In this document: positions 42,428 to 54,295 of the stretch, in pieces
Position numbering within the stretch: position 1 is the first letter of the stretch
Layout: each line of letters begins with the position of its first letter
Source of the DNA: Cycas panzhihuaensis
Lineage: Eukaryota > Cycadophyta
DNA length: 64,000 nucleotides
Assembly (NCBI GenBank): GCA_023213395.1
Contig: CM041465.1
Coordinates: 76,763,741 to 76,827,740 of the forward strand
Direction of reading: 5' to 3'
The notes under the pieces: generated by a model
What the model was told of the DNA's origin: nothing
Seen by the model: the letters and a program-made list of their open reading frames with translations, nothing else
Databases searched by the model: none
Translations under genes and position numbers: made by a program

Positions 42428-45400
42428 CTAAGGTCGAGTTGCTTTAATCTGCTCAAACTTCACCCTCTTCAGTGGTTTGGTGAAGATATCGGCCACTTGC
42501 TCTGCTGTGGGCCAGTACTCCAATTGAATTGTGCCGTTATGAACTAGTTCTCTAACTCGTGGACTTTTGTACTTATATGTTTGGTACGATCATGAAATAC
42601 GTGGATTTTTAGCCATCCGATTGTAGATTGATTATCAACATGTAAGCTAGTAGAACTTGTTTGGGTGGTATTTAATGTATTCAACAATTTTCTAAGCCAT
42701 ATCACCTCCTTGCTTGTCTCAAAAGCAAAGAATGTACTCTTTCAAAGTAGCTGAGTCTGCAACTATCTTCCCGTCTGGATCTCCATGATATTGGTCTCGC
42801 TCCAAGAAATGTTACGCACCTGCATGTAGATCTTCCCGTGTCTTTATCTCCCAAGAAAGTCCGAGTTTGTGTATGCATAAAGTTTAAATTACGCATTGGG
42901 TTCATACAATGCACCATATTTGCTAGTCGCCTTTAGGTACCTCAACACTGTGACATGTACCGCCAATGATTACGCTTAGGATTTGTCATGAATCTTGCAA
43001 GAATGCCGACAGAGTGTGCAATATCCGCCTTGTGTTGGTAGTATAGATGAGACTACCTACAAGTTGCTGTAGAGTGTTGCGCTTTGCCTCCCTATTGTCA
43101 CCATCAACCGAGAGTTTAATATTAGGCTCCATAAGTGTATCCACCGGTCGAGCACCTTCCAACTGAAACTTTGTCAGAAGATCGTTGATATATTTTTCTT
43201 GGGAGAGAAAGATTTTGCCATCCTTTTGAGTTACTTCAATTCCCAAGTAATATTTCATCAACCCGAGGTCGACAATTCAAAAGTTTTAGCAAGGTCCTTC
43301 TTCACCGGGTCGATAACCTATTCACTATTCCTCGTTATGAGCATGTCATCCACAAAGATTAAGAGGTAAGTGACTTTATCATTTTGGCGCTTGATGAATA
43401 ATGTTACATCAATATCTTGATAGTCACAACCTCATATCCAAGTTGCCTCATTCTTTCGAGACAACTTGGTAAACCAAGCACGAGGGGCTTGCTTTAGGTC
43501 TAAGGACTTTTGAGTCTACAAACTTTATGCTCCCCGACCGTCAATCTCGTATCCTTCTGGCTGAGCCATGTAAATTTCTTCTTTAAGGTCCCCATTGAGA
43601 AATGCGGTCTTAACATCGAGTTGGTGGATTTTCCAACCTCGTTGAGCGCCCAAGGCTATTAGAGTTCGATTGTAGGCCACTTGGTTGTAGGAGCAAAGAT
43701 TTCATGTAGTCAATGCCTTCCCTTTGCGTGAATCCTTTTGCTACCAACCTCGCCTTGTGTTTTCTAGGGTGCCATCCGATCTATACTTGTTTTGAACACC
43801 CATTTATTTTGAACTACCTTTCTTCCAAGTGGTAGATCAACAAGCTCCCATGTACCGTTCTTAATAAGAGATTGATACTCTTCGTTCATGGCATTTCTCT
43901 AAGCTGCATGCTTTACAGCTTCTTGGTACGTTAGGGGCTCTTCATTAAGAGCAAGATGCGCTCACCGGTTCAAGCTCAACGGAAAGTGATTCATGCATCC
44001 TGGCTCTATGGGCACTGCGAGTGCCGGTTTCGCCTACCTCATCTGGTCGCATGTCCTTGTGTAGCTGGTAGGCTTCACGAAAACCTCGAGTTGGGAATGA
44101 GGTTTTCATTTCCACAACCTCTTGATCTTCGTTTTGATCCTGAAAAGGATCATGTGAAATATTTAGCACGGAGGAAGTTGACGATGCTGGAGAAGATGGG
44201 CCAGCCACAGATGTTGGAGAAGATGATCCTTCTGCTATGGCTTTGCCTTTGTCAACTTGGCCGTTCACAAATGATGGTGCCGGATGTGTACACATTGGAT
44301 CGGAGTCACAGCTTGTATCCTCCGAGGCTCTATTGTCAGATTCCAAGATTTTAAGCATCTGCTCAAAGATCTCCCCTAAATTTTGGAACTGACATCAAAT
44401 TCAAGAGCATCATTAAATCCAGATGAAGGCGTCTTGGAGTCAAGTCTCGAGTAATTGATCTTCGCCTCTACAAAGATAACATCTCTAGTGATGATGATTT
44501 TGCGCCTCAAGGTATAAAAACCTTGTATCCCTTTTTGTCCATAGGGTATCCGACAAAGATGCCTTTGATGGCTCTATCTTGGAGCTTATTTCTATGTTCC
44601 TGCAAAATATGAGCATAACAAGTAGAGCCAAAAATTCAAGTGCGAGATAGATGGGGTTTGTCCATACCACATTTCATGTGGAGAGGGGCCGAGCTTGGAG
44701 GGACTAATAGTGTTGATGCAATACACAGCAGTCCAGATAGCCTTAGCCCAAAGATAGATAGGGACATTCTTATATACCAAAGATAAAGACGAGCCATATT
44801 CATGATGGTCCTGCTCATACGCTCGGCAACTCCATTTCTTTGGGGTGTACCGCAATGTTGGTCCGATGTTTGATTCCACGTTGACGTAGGTACGATTCAA
44901 ACTCATTGGATGTGTACCGCCACCATTGTCATCCCCGAGTATTTTGATCTTGAATCCGATTCATTTTCCACGGGCCTTAAAAGCTTGAAACATAGAAAAG
45001 CTTCATCTTTCTTTGCAAGAAAAGCAACCCATACTTTCTTGGTAAAATCATCAATGAAAGTAATATAGTACCACTCGCTTGATAGAAGGGATGGGCATAG
45101 GACCGCATATATCCGAGTGTACAAGCCGCAAAGGTTGGGTAGATTTCCACCGACTATGAGGAAAGGGTTGTCTTTGAGATTTAGCAATAATACATGCTTC
45201 ACATTTAAAGGGCTTGGAGGAACTTAGGCAAACCAGAAGAGTGTCTTGTAGTTCTCTTAAACGATCAATTTTGATATGGCCCATACGAGCATGCCATAGA
45301 GCTACTTGGGACAACTTTTGAGGAGTCGGGGTTGTGGTAAAATAAATTCATCATCAACATAGTTGGCTTGAGAGGATGGTGAGCCGTTAGGCGAAAAAGT

Positions 45401-45990
45401 TTGCCATCAAGAATTGGTCATAACCACAAAGATTTGAAGGAGGGTGAATGACACGGAGAGTTTGATTGTTTGCGATTACACTCGGATCAAATCCATGAGA
45501 GACAAGGGTGGACAGGAGAGGCGATTCGCCGCAGGCGAGGAATATATAAAACATCAACAAGTGTAAAACTGGAAGGCACAGGAGTTTCGTGCAAACTGCT
45601 CCAAGTCCTTGATCGGTGAGATGATTTGTCAGCCATGTGTACAACACCACGAACTTCAGAGTCAAAATCTTGAAAGAACTGGCGATGACAAGTCATGTGT
45701 TGTGTTGCTCAAAGATCCATGATCCACGATGAAGTATTTGAGGTAACACTATTTGCAACTCCAAGTGGTGAAGGCAAAAGTGAATAAGCATAGCCACAAT
45801 GAGCCTCAATATACTTAGTGGATCTATCAACAACATTTGATGAAGTGGTCCCAATTCTTTGAAGGTGTGCATGAGCAAATTGCGTTCCACCAAAAGCATC
45901 TTCAAAAGAAGTATTATCAACATTATGTGCACCATGACATGCGTGATAACTTGGTAGTTTGTTGGTGGCGATTCGCAATTTTGGCATAAT
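42428..45990 (-). pseudogene. copia E pol: protease, integrase, RT, RNase H (frameshifted)
   Basis: Protease: SSWIMDL then stop and ATQHMTC, where relatives have DSGATQHMTC. Integrase: LWHARMGHIKIDRLREL with CEACIIAKSQ, TFIDDFTKKVWVAFLAKKDEA, YKNVPIYLWAKAIWTAVYCI. Linker 44358-43945 (ILESDNRASEDTSCDSDP). RT: EEYQSLIKNGTWELVDLPLG, NKWVFKT, then MMKYYLGIEVTQKDGKIFLS and NDLLTKFQLEGARPVDT (43261-42986). RNase H: GRSTCRCVTFLGARPISW and ADIFTKP at the end. Pieces fall in all three minus frames, with at least eight frame changes. Cannot make a polyprotein as read. Confidence 0.9.
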
Positions 45991-46904
45991 GTCCTCTTCT
46001 ATTACACCTTTGGCACAATTGTTTGATTTCGGTCAAGTATTAAATTTGGTGGATTGTCTCGATTCGGATCTAGGTCGGGTTGATTATTTGCCCTTGGCCT
46101 TGAGGCTTTTTGTTGGAATTGAGGAGCCTGTTGACTAAGAGGACGTTGTCCTTGTTGTCTACCTCTTCCTCTTCCGCGGGAATTACCACCTCTACGAGAG
46201 TATTGACCTTGATTTTTGGTGTAACAAAGATCTTCTTCCACTTCAAAAGCAACATCAATTGGATCTGATGTAGTGGCAAAGTTGGTATCAAAGGTCTTAT
46301 CAAATTCAATGAACTTATCGTGAAGATCCTCAAAGTTTAGGGTCTTTAAAGTTCCACTTTGGATTGAAGACTCCCAATAGATTTTTATAATCGGGATATG
46401 GAGACATGTGAATCAAGAAAGCCCATGTAATGCATTGAGTTTTAAAATCTTTATCAATGGCTTGCTTGATTGGATGAAGGAGATTGATTGTCTCACTTGC
46501 ATGTCCTTTACGCATTTTCAATTTGTTCATCTTCAACACTAAGTGAACAAATTCTAAGTCGATTTAGTGTCAAAGTTCTTCTTAAGAACTTCAAGAACTT
46601 TCCATGCCGTATCATGTACAACTTCATCAATGAGATTATGCGAGGAATAATCGGTGACAAGTAGTATCCCCTTGCAGTTTTATCATCATCAAGTTCCCAT
46701 TGGCATTTAGCTTGACGGTGGGGCGGTTGGAGCACCTCCTTGAAGCGATTATGGTAGCTATAAACGCAATGTGGTGTAGGTTGTAAGTGATCTCTCCATA
46801 GACCTTCATACTTTGCAAAGCATTTCGACACCGGTGAACCACATGTCCCAATTTTCTTTCCCTTTTAAAATGCGGTTCACATTTTGCTTGAACTGTGAAG
46901 ACAT
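45991..46904 (-). pseudogene. copia E gag and zinc knuckle (frameshifted)
   Basis: ATG at 46904 opens MSSQFKQNVNRILKGKENWD. Pieces in different frames follow: CFAKYEGLWRDHLQPTP, QWELDDDKTARG, then ILLVTDYSS-like after an extra GG near 46665, KMRKGHASETINLLHPIKQA, FKTQCITWAFLIHM, and a Gly/Arg/Gln-rich tail (46241-46010). Next is a knuckle CQRCNRRGHYAK whose last Cys is displaced because an A run near 45988 is one base short. Capsid region UBN2-type. The lesions are mostly small indels. Confidence 0.88.
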
Positions 46905-48910
46905 TGTGTCTTTTAGAAGGAAGAAATGAACAAGGACTATAAAAATGATGGTAATAAATGACCGATCACTATTTACAAATGGGAAATGTAATGAAGTAGT
47001 GTAGAAGAAGGAAGAAGAAGTGAGAATGGTTGCTCAAAGATGAAGGGAGCAACTTAGAAAAAGTCACCAACACTTGTGACAAATATTAACTGTGTGAGGA
47101 ATATGAGAAGCACTATGATAAAAATTGGCCACTAACACTTGTGGTAAATATTAACCCCGACGCAAAGGAATATGAGAAGCACTATGATTGTGATTACACT
47201 ATGGATCACTTTTACAAATAAGTAAGTGATCAATATACAAGATTGTGAGCCAATGTAGAAGTTGACATCATTGGGTTTACACAACTTAAAACTCGAATGT
47301 AGGATGCGTAATCAACCCAATAACCTCTAACTTGTGTCCAACGTGTAGTTGAGGTTGTTGAAGGGATGCCTAGGCTTCTAGTAGAATTAATTTGGCCTTC
47401 ACCATGATACATGCAATCGTGCTTGGTGATGAAATCCAAGTCTAGCAGACGGTACTCCCAATCCTCACCCAGTTCACCAATGAGCGCCTATATACCTCCT
47501 CTAAAGAGTGGTACGTGCATACCCATGGCTATGACGGATATTGGATCGAGTATATTTTAATCTTGTATTAAAGTTTCAGGTGTCCCGGTTGGTTATCAGG
47601 ATGATCCCTGATTGAGGCACGATGGTATGGCTAACCAAACCTCACCAATATTAGGTTTAGTCGGTCCAACTTGAAACCCACACCTCCTTTATGGCACTAA
47701 GATTACGCCAACCAAGGTATCTCAACCTTGGCGAGTGTGTGAACAGGTACAAGATGGTGGAAAATAACGTACGTGATGCGTTCCTTTTAGGAAGAGTGAA
47801 AAGATTATCGAATTGCATCAAACGTACATTTAACTGAAAATAATGCTTGCTTGGAGTGCTTTTGGAGTGCTTGCTTGAAGTGTCTTTGTGTGCTTGCTTT
47901 GAGTGATTTTAGAGTGCTGAAATGCAATGATAATAAGTGAGTGAGGACACCGGATATTGCTCTGATCCAGGTGTTTTTTTCTCACTTTTACAATGGGCTT
48001 TTAAGCCTTATAAAAAGGAAGAAATTTTCTTCACTTTTTTTTTTTTTTTTGTTAATACAAAAAAAGTACTCTTCACTAAATCTGCAATAACTTTCTCCCA
48101 CAATGTCGAAATGGAGTGCCGGTTTTTATGCTGCAAACTAGACTCAGAGCTTCATCTTCAAGAAGTGGAATCATGTCCAAATGAGTTCTGGAAAGTTTTT
48201 GACAGCCCCGCAAAGTTAGGAAATTATATTTTTCTAGAATTATTACTAAAAATAACTGCTGTTCACTAAAACAGCAATAACTTCCTCATACGACATCCAA
48301 ATTAGGTGCCGATTTTTGCACTGGAAAGTAGACTCAGAGCCCCATCTTTGACAATTCGAATCACTTCAATTGGATCTCTATAGAAGATTTTGCAGACCTG
48401 TGAAGTTCAGTAATTAAATTATATTTCTGCAGAAATTTCAGCTTGCTAATATCTCATTAACACATGATACCATATGAAATTTCTATCATTTTTTGATCAC
48501 CAGGATCCTAATATGGGCAAGGTGAGAGCATACAATGATAGATATTTTCAATGGCTCAAAATTCTTTAAAAAAAAATGGGTAAAAACTCCCCTTACAATC
48601 ATTCTTCTAAATGCTGGAAAAATTTCGGCAGCATTTCCCCTTGTTAAATGGACAAAAAAGGGAAAAGAAAAAGAAGAATGAGATAGCATGAATGGCCAGT
48701 AAAGGATTGGAATCCTTGGGCCTTACAACTCCTTGTATTATGCTTCCAAACCTGCAAAAGAGAAAGGAAAAGCAAACAATACAAAATATGCTATCATAAT
48801 AACTTGAAAATATTTCTAAATTCACTTTCACAATCTCCTTCACCACATGGATTGTGGGGAAGAAGGAAGTGATGGCTCCATTGCAAGTGCAAGTGGGGAA
48901 TATGAAGGAA
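46905..48910 (-). other. E untranslated leader
   Basis: No gene. In element order: two-copy repeat (48440-48060, period 190), then the noncoding block shared with A, C and D (47760-47250), then a segment (47210-46905) just before gag that aligns with C on both sides of insertion X. A 110-codon plus frame at 47937-48269 and minus frames near 48600 are by-products. Confidence 0.78.
48060..48440 (-). repeat. Two-copy leader repeat in E
   Basis: gcaataactt followed by c(t/c)cc(a/t)caca-type sequence starts near 48083 and 48273. Each unit includes a gactcagagc(t/c)(t/c)catctt segment. Same pair and spacing as C's 33255-33585. Confidence 0.82.
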
Positions 48911-48914
48911 GCAA

Positions 48915-48925
48915 GCTCGATACCA
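48915..48925 (-). other. E primer-binding site
   Basis: gctcgatacca on the plus strand, complement of tggtatcgagc, two bases from the 5' LTR; one change from the initiator tRNA-Met complement. Confidence 0.85.
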
Positions 48926-48927
48926 CA

Positions 48928-49221
48928 TGAAAAGAGTGGATCTATCCTTCATCTCCATGCACTAAACACAAAGGCAAACATGGGAGCAAGAGACTTGAGA
49001 AAGAAAGTAGCTCTCACAAAATGGGGAGGTAAAGAATGAATCTCCTCCATTGAGCTTTACTTTTATATTGAGAGAGGGAGCATTTGAGTTAGGTGAAATG
49101 AAATTACACATAATGCACATGAAAGTGCATTTCACTTAAGTGATCTAATTTAAAGTTCACTTAAGACCCTTTTTCGAAATAATCAACTAATGTAATGACC
49201 TTATGTCATTAACCCTTTTCA
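48928..49221 (-). repeat. E 5' LTR (right copy)
   Basis: 294 bp; no base substitutions against the left LTR. Confidence 0.96.
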
Positions 49222-49226
49222 AAACC

Positions 49227-50965
49227 ATGGTAGAAGGACCATCTTCCTCAAGCACATTAACATCCTCCTCATAAATAATCATTTTAATGAAAATGATGAG
49301 AACCAAAAAGTTGGGGAAATGAGGACATCATTTCCAACTCGAGGATCTCGAGAAGCCGGCCAGCTCAATAAAGACATAGGACCAGATGAGGTGGGCAAAA
49401 CTAGCACTTGAAGTAGCCATAGAGTAATGATGTAATGATCATTATATACTGAGCTTGAACCAGAAGAACTGCACCTTACTTTTAATAAAGAGCCCTTAAC
49501 GTACCAAGAAGCTGTAAATCACATAACTTAGAGAAATGCTATGAACAAAGAGTACCAATCTCTTATTAAGAATAGTACATGGGAGCTCATTGATCTACCA
49601 CTTGGCGGAAAGGTAGTTCAAAATAAATGAGTGTTCAAAAACAAATATAGATAAAATGACACCCTTGAAAAACACAAGGTGAGGCTGGTAGTTAAAGGAT
49701 TTACACAAAGGGAAGGCATCGACTACACTGAAGTCTTCGTACCTATAACCAAGTGGCCTACAATTAGAACTCTTGTGGACTTAGCTACTCAATAGGGTTG
49801 GAAAATCCACCAACTCGATATTAAAACTGCGTTTCTCAATAGAGATCTTGAAGAAGAATGGCTCATCTAGAAGGATATGAGATCGAAGGTCAAGAGCATA
49901 AGGTTTGTAGGCTCAGAAAGTCCTTGTACGACCTTAAACAAGCCCCTTATGCTTGGTTTGCCAAGTTGTCTAAAAGAATGAGGTAACTTGGATATGAATT
50001 TTGTGACTACCAAGATATTGATGCAACGTTGTTCATTAAGCACCATAAGGATAAAGTCACTTATCTTATAATCTTTGTAGATGACATGCTAGTAACAGAT
50101 AATAATGAACATACAATAAGCTAGCTGAAAAAGGACCTTGGTAAAACGTTCGAATTGTTTGACCTTGGTTTGATGAAATATTATTTAAGAATTGAAATAA
50201 TACAAAAGAATGGAAAATTTTTTCTCTCAAGAAAAATACATCAACGATCTTCTAATCAAGTTTTAGTTAGAACATGCTCAACTAATGATGTTACCTATGG
50301 ACCCTAATACTAAACTCTCAACTAAAGGTGACACTAGGGAGGCAAACGCAACACTCTATGGGAAACTTGTAGGTAGTCTCATCTACACTACTAATATAAG
50401 GCCAGATATTACATACTCTATTGGCATTCTGACTCATTATATAACAAATCTTAAGTAGAATCATTGATAGGCAGTAGTGCGAGTGTTGAGATACCTTAAG
50501 ACGACCAACAAATATGGTCTGTTATATGAACCTAATTTATACTTTAAGCTTTCTGCATGCATAGACTCATACTTTGTAGGAGATAAAGATATAGGAAGAT
50601 CTACGTCTGGGTATGTAATGTTTCTTGGAATAGCACTAATATCATATAGATCCAAACGATAGAAGATGGTTGCAGATTTAACTACCGAAGTTGAATACGT
50701 TACTGCTTCCTAGACCAGTAAAGAGGTGATATGGCTGAGAAAATTATTAGAAACATTGAGTATCACCCAAGCAAGTCATATGAGTTTTCATGTGGATAAT
50801 CAATCAGTAATCAACATGGAAAAAAAATCCTGTATTTCACGATCTTACTAAACACATAAGTACAAAAGTCTATAGGATTAGAGAACTCGTTCATGACGGC
50901 ATAATTCAATTGGAATACTACCCTACAATAGATCAAGTGGCTGATATCTTCACTAAACCGCTATA
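49227..50965 (+). pseudogene. copia D pol, part 2: RT and RNase H
   Basis: Continues the linker after E (MVEGPSSSSTLTSSS), then RT: EEPLTYQEAV-like, NEEYQSLIKNSTWELIDLPLG near 49540-49610, LDIKTAFLN near 49820, [12 protein letters not shown] near 49940, IIFVDDMLVT near 50070 (catalytic VDD kept), and GLMKYYLRIE. RNase H: RYLKTTNKYGLLYEPN, GDKDIGRSTSGYVMFLGI (50570-50640), ADIFTKPL near 50945. Stops mostly at Gln/Trp, plus a short deletion just after the start and another near 49860. Confidence 0.88.
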
Positions 50966-51260
50966 AAAGGTGAAGTTTGAACTTGTGAAAACCCAAAAAG
51001 GGCATAGGGGATGACCAAATAATATATAGAGACTCAACAGATTAAGCTACACATTTAAGTTGTTTGGCTATCAGGCTACATCAAAGAGCCACCTTAGCCA
51101 TTTTATTTTATAAAAGGGGCTATAAATCTTAGAAAGTTCGTGGGTTTTAATTTCCCATGAGGGTTTTCCTACAAAAGTGTCATTTAGAATTTCCATGTAA
51201 TAATGAGGCTCAAATGAAGACCTCATAGAATAGATTTTCTCAAAATGACCTTCCACCATT
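50966..51260 (+). other. D 3' untranslated region, shortened
   Basis: Only the third of the three gtgaaaacc units found in A, C and E is left (50987). The sequence passes straight from the end of pol (aagtttgaa) into it, so about 150 bases are deleted. The ccccatgagggttttcc-like motif near 51155 remains. Confidence 0.7.
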
Positions 51261-51270
51261 AAGGGGGGAT
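51261..51270 (+). other. D polypurine tract
   Basis: aaggggggat, directly before the 3' LTR. Confidence 0.88.
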
Positions 51271-51582
51271 TGAAAGAGGTTTATGTATCAATGTCATTTG
51301 TGTAGATTAATTATGTAACCTTAGGATATATTATTAGCATTAGTCTCTTAATGAAATGTACTTTATGTGTATTTAGATGTAATTTTGGGTTCATGTCATT
51401 AGGCAGGAAAATCTTAACCCTAATGCTCACTCTCAATAATAAAAGGAAAAATCTCAAGGAGGGAGTCATTATTTATTCTCACCTCCAAGCTTGCTCTCAT
51501 ATCTTGTTTCATCTTCTTTTTCATTCTCCATTGCCATTATGTGTATGTAAGTGATTTATCTCCTAGATCCATCATTCCTTCA
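51271..51582 (+). repeat. D 3' LTR
   Basis: 312 bp, about 20 differences from 36633-36944. Followed by the target duplication ataac and C sequence. Confidence 0.93.
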
Positions 51583-53806
51583 ATAACATCCTCATGGTCA
51601 ATATGCTCCCTAACACTAACAAAAATAGTCTTAAGGCCAGGGCCAAAATAATCAACTTGGACCCATATCCAGCAATCATAGATAATCCAGTTAGCCCAAA
51701 ACTTCTTATAGGACTAGAAATCAAATAATTGTTTATAAAAGGTATCGCAAAAAATGACACTATGCCAAAATTACAAAATTATCACTAACAAGCTACCAAA
51801 CTATCAACATCACTATGGTGAATATAATGTTGATGATACTTATTTTGAGGAAGCTTTTGGTGGAATACAGTTTGCCCATGCATACCTTGAAAGAGTTAGG
51901 GCCACTTCATCAAATGATATCGATAGATCCACTAAGTATATTAAGACTTATTGTGGTTATGCTTATTCACTATTGCCTCTATCACTTAAAGTTGCCAATA
52001 ATGCCATCTTAAATACTTTATTTTAGATCATGGATAGTGGAGTAATACAAATATGACTTGCCATCACCAGTTCTTTTAGGATTTTAACTCTGAAGTTTAT
52101 GGTGTTGTGCACATGGTTGATAAATCATCTCAGCTAGTCAAAGGACTTAGGACCATTTTCCTAAAACTTCTTATGCCTTCTAGTTTTTACCTTTATTGAT
52201 GTTTTATATATTCCCACTTTGAAATAAATCTTGCTCTCTCTATCTATCCTTGTCTCTTGTAGATTTGATCTGAGTGTAACTATAAATAATCAGACTCTTT
52301 GTGTCATTCACCCTCCTTTAAATGTTGTGGTTATGACCAAAATTCTTGATGGCAAACTTTTTTGCCTAATTAGCTCACTATCTTCTAAAGCCAACTGTGC
52401 TAATGATGACTTTACTTTTATTGCAACCTTAACTTCTCAAAAGTTATCCCAAGAAGCCCTATGGTATGCTTGTATAGGCTATATCAAAATTGATTGCTTA
52501 AGAGAACTACATCCCACCATTCCTGGTATGCCTAAGTTCTCCTCTAAGCCATTCAAATATAAAGTATGTATCATTGCTAAATCCCCAAAATAACCCTTTT
52601 CCATAGTTAGTCGAAATCTAGTTAGCCTTTATAGCTTGTACACTTAGACATATATGATCCTATATGCATCCCTTCTCTCAAATAAAAGTGGTACTATATT
52701 ACTTTCATTGATGATTTTACCAAGAAAGTATGGGTTTCTTTTCTTTCAAAGAAAGATGAAACTTTCACCATATTTAAAGCTCTCAAGTCTCGCATAGAAA
52801 ATAAATCAAGATTCAAGATTGAAATACTTAGGACTGATAATGGTGGTGAGTACACTTCTAATGAGTTTAAATCATACTTGTATGACCATACGATCAAATA
52901 TCAAACTACTATTATAGGTATACCACAGCATAATAGAGTTGTTAAGTACATGAATAGGACTATCATAAACATGGATCATGCTATGCTGGTGTATAAGAAT
53001 GTCCCCATCTATCTTTAGACCAAGGCTATATGGACTGTTATATATTGCATTAATACTATTATTCCCTTTAAGCTTAGCCCCTCTCCACATGAAATGTGAT
53101 ATGGATAACCCCCGTTTATCTCCTACTTTAAAATTTTTGGCTCTACTTATTATGCTTACATTTTAGAGGAACACATAAATAAGCTCTAGGATAAAGCCCT
53201 CAAAGATATCTTTGTCGGATATCGTATGGACAAAAAGGGGGTTACAAGGTTTTCCTATCTTTATAATATAAAATCATTATCACTAAAGACGTTGTGTTTG
53301 CAGAGACTAAAGATCAATTACCCAGACTTAACTCTAAGATGCCTTTATGCCAATTTAATGATGCTACAAAATTTGATGTCCAAGTTTCAAAATTGAGAGG
53401 GAGAGATACTCAATAATTTCTTAAAATCTTAGAATCTAACAACAGAGCCCTAGAGGATATAAGTTATGACTCTCAATTAATGTGTGCACATCCAATACCA
53501 TCATTTAAGAACAACCAAGTTGACAAAGACAAAGCCATAGCAAAAAGGCCACCATCTCTAATACTAGTGGCTAGCTCATCTTCTTCAACATTAGCAACTT
53601 CTTCCATTTAGAATATTTTACATGATTCTTTTTAGGATCAAAATGAAAACTAAGAAACTATGAAAATGAAAACCTCATTCCCAACTCAAGATTTTCATGA
53701 TGCTTATTAACTATATAAGGATATGTGACTAAATGAGATAGGAAAACATGGCATTAGAAGTGCCTATAAAGTAAGGATATATGAATCACTTTCCACTAGG
53801 CTTGAA
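51583..53806 (+). pseudogene. copia C gag tail and pol, part 1: protease, integrase
   Basis: After D, the Gln-rich gag tail and a weak knuckle lead to NKLPNYQHHYGEYNVDDTYFEE (51790-51850; the E counterpart is at 45950). The protease site reads IMDSGVIQI, keeping DSG. Integrase: LWYACIGYIKIDCLREL, KYKVCIIAKSPK (zinc ligands partly lost), TFIDDFTKKVWVSFLSKKDE (52705-52760), RTDNGGEYTSNEFKSYL, GIPQHNRVVKYMNR, and the linker near 53440. One frame holds for most of it, with stops at Gln/Trp. Gypsy G interrupts at 53802 in the linker. Confidence 0.88.
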
Positions 53807-54282
53807 TGTAATAGTTCTCTCACCAACAAGGATAGAAGTAGGATAGAACATAGCTAAATTTAACAAATAATAGAATATAAATTGGCAATTATGTATACAA
53901 GGGTATGATATAGATGAATATCTCCAATGAAAAATCAATTATAAGTTCCAAATATGATACCAAATAGATACAAAAATATAAATAGAAGTTTCAAAATTAC
54001 CAAAATAACCTACAACAATCACCAAACCCTTCGAGGTGGGGATCCTCCTTAGAAATATAGCCTTAAAGCCAAAAATCTATAGTAGCCTTAAAGCCAAAAT
54101 TAAGAAGGAATACTTAACAAAAATAATGATGATAAATGACCTCAAAGACCCCTATTTATAGGTGCTCAATCTAGGACTTAATGAGATTAGCTAGAATAGG
54201 GAGAGATATGCCTAAAATAACATTTAGAAGTCAACCATAACAAGTACATAGAGATCGACTAGACTCTAAAGGGGTTGCTTCA
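53807..54282 (-). repeat. G 3' LTR (left copy)
   Basis: tgtaatagttctctcac to ggttgcttca; aligns end to end with 58859-59332. Confidence 0.94.
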
Positions 54283-54295
54283 AGTCCCCCCCTTT
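54283..54295 (-). other. G polypurine tract
   Basis: agtccccccttt-type pyrimidine run on the plus strand, complement of a purine run adjoining the 3' LTR. gypsy I has the same arrangement at 15829. Confidence 0.85.

Larger units (their letters stand above)
41686..49221 (-). mobile_element. Ty1/copia retrotransposon E, youngest element, in D
   Basis: LTRs of 298 and 294 bp (41686-41983, 48928-49221) identical except for two GA indels; exact target duplication aaacc (41681-41685, 49222-49226). Primer site, 1.9-kb leader, gag, pol, 3' repeats and purine tract are in minus orientation. Less AT-biased than its surroundings and with far fewer transition stops, yet gag and pol are cut by many frameshifts. 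Copia relative of C by leader repeats and gag-pol sequence. Confidence 0.95.
36633..51582 (+). mobile_element. Ty1/copia retrotransposon D, inserted in C, host to E
   Basis: Both LTRs are 312 bp (36633-36944, 51271-51582), with target duplication ataat/ataac (36628-36632, 51583-51587) inside C's gag tail. About 20 LTR differences by hand (6%). Own sequence: 36633-41685 and 49222-51582; E fills the gap. Gag through the integrase linker (38902-41680) stays in one frame, broken by stops but no net frameshift. Closest relative in the window is A. Confidence 0.93.

Noticed and set aside
43956-44354. 132-codon plus-strand frame
   Set aside because: Exact antisense of the E integrase-RT linker, which matches the linkers of A and D.
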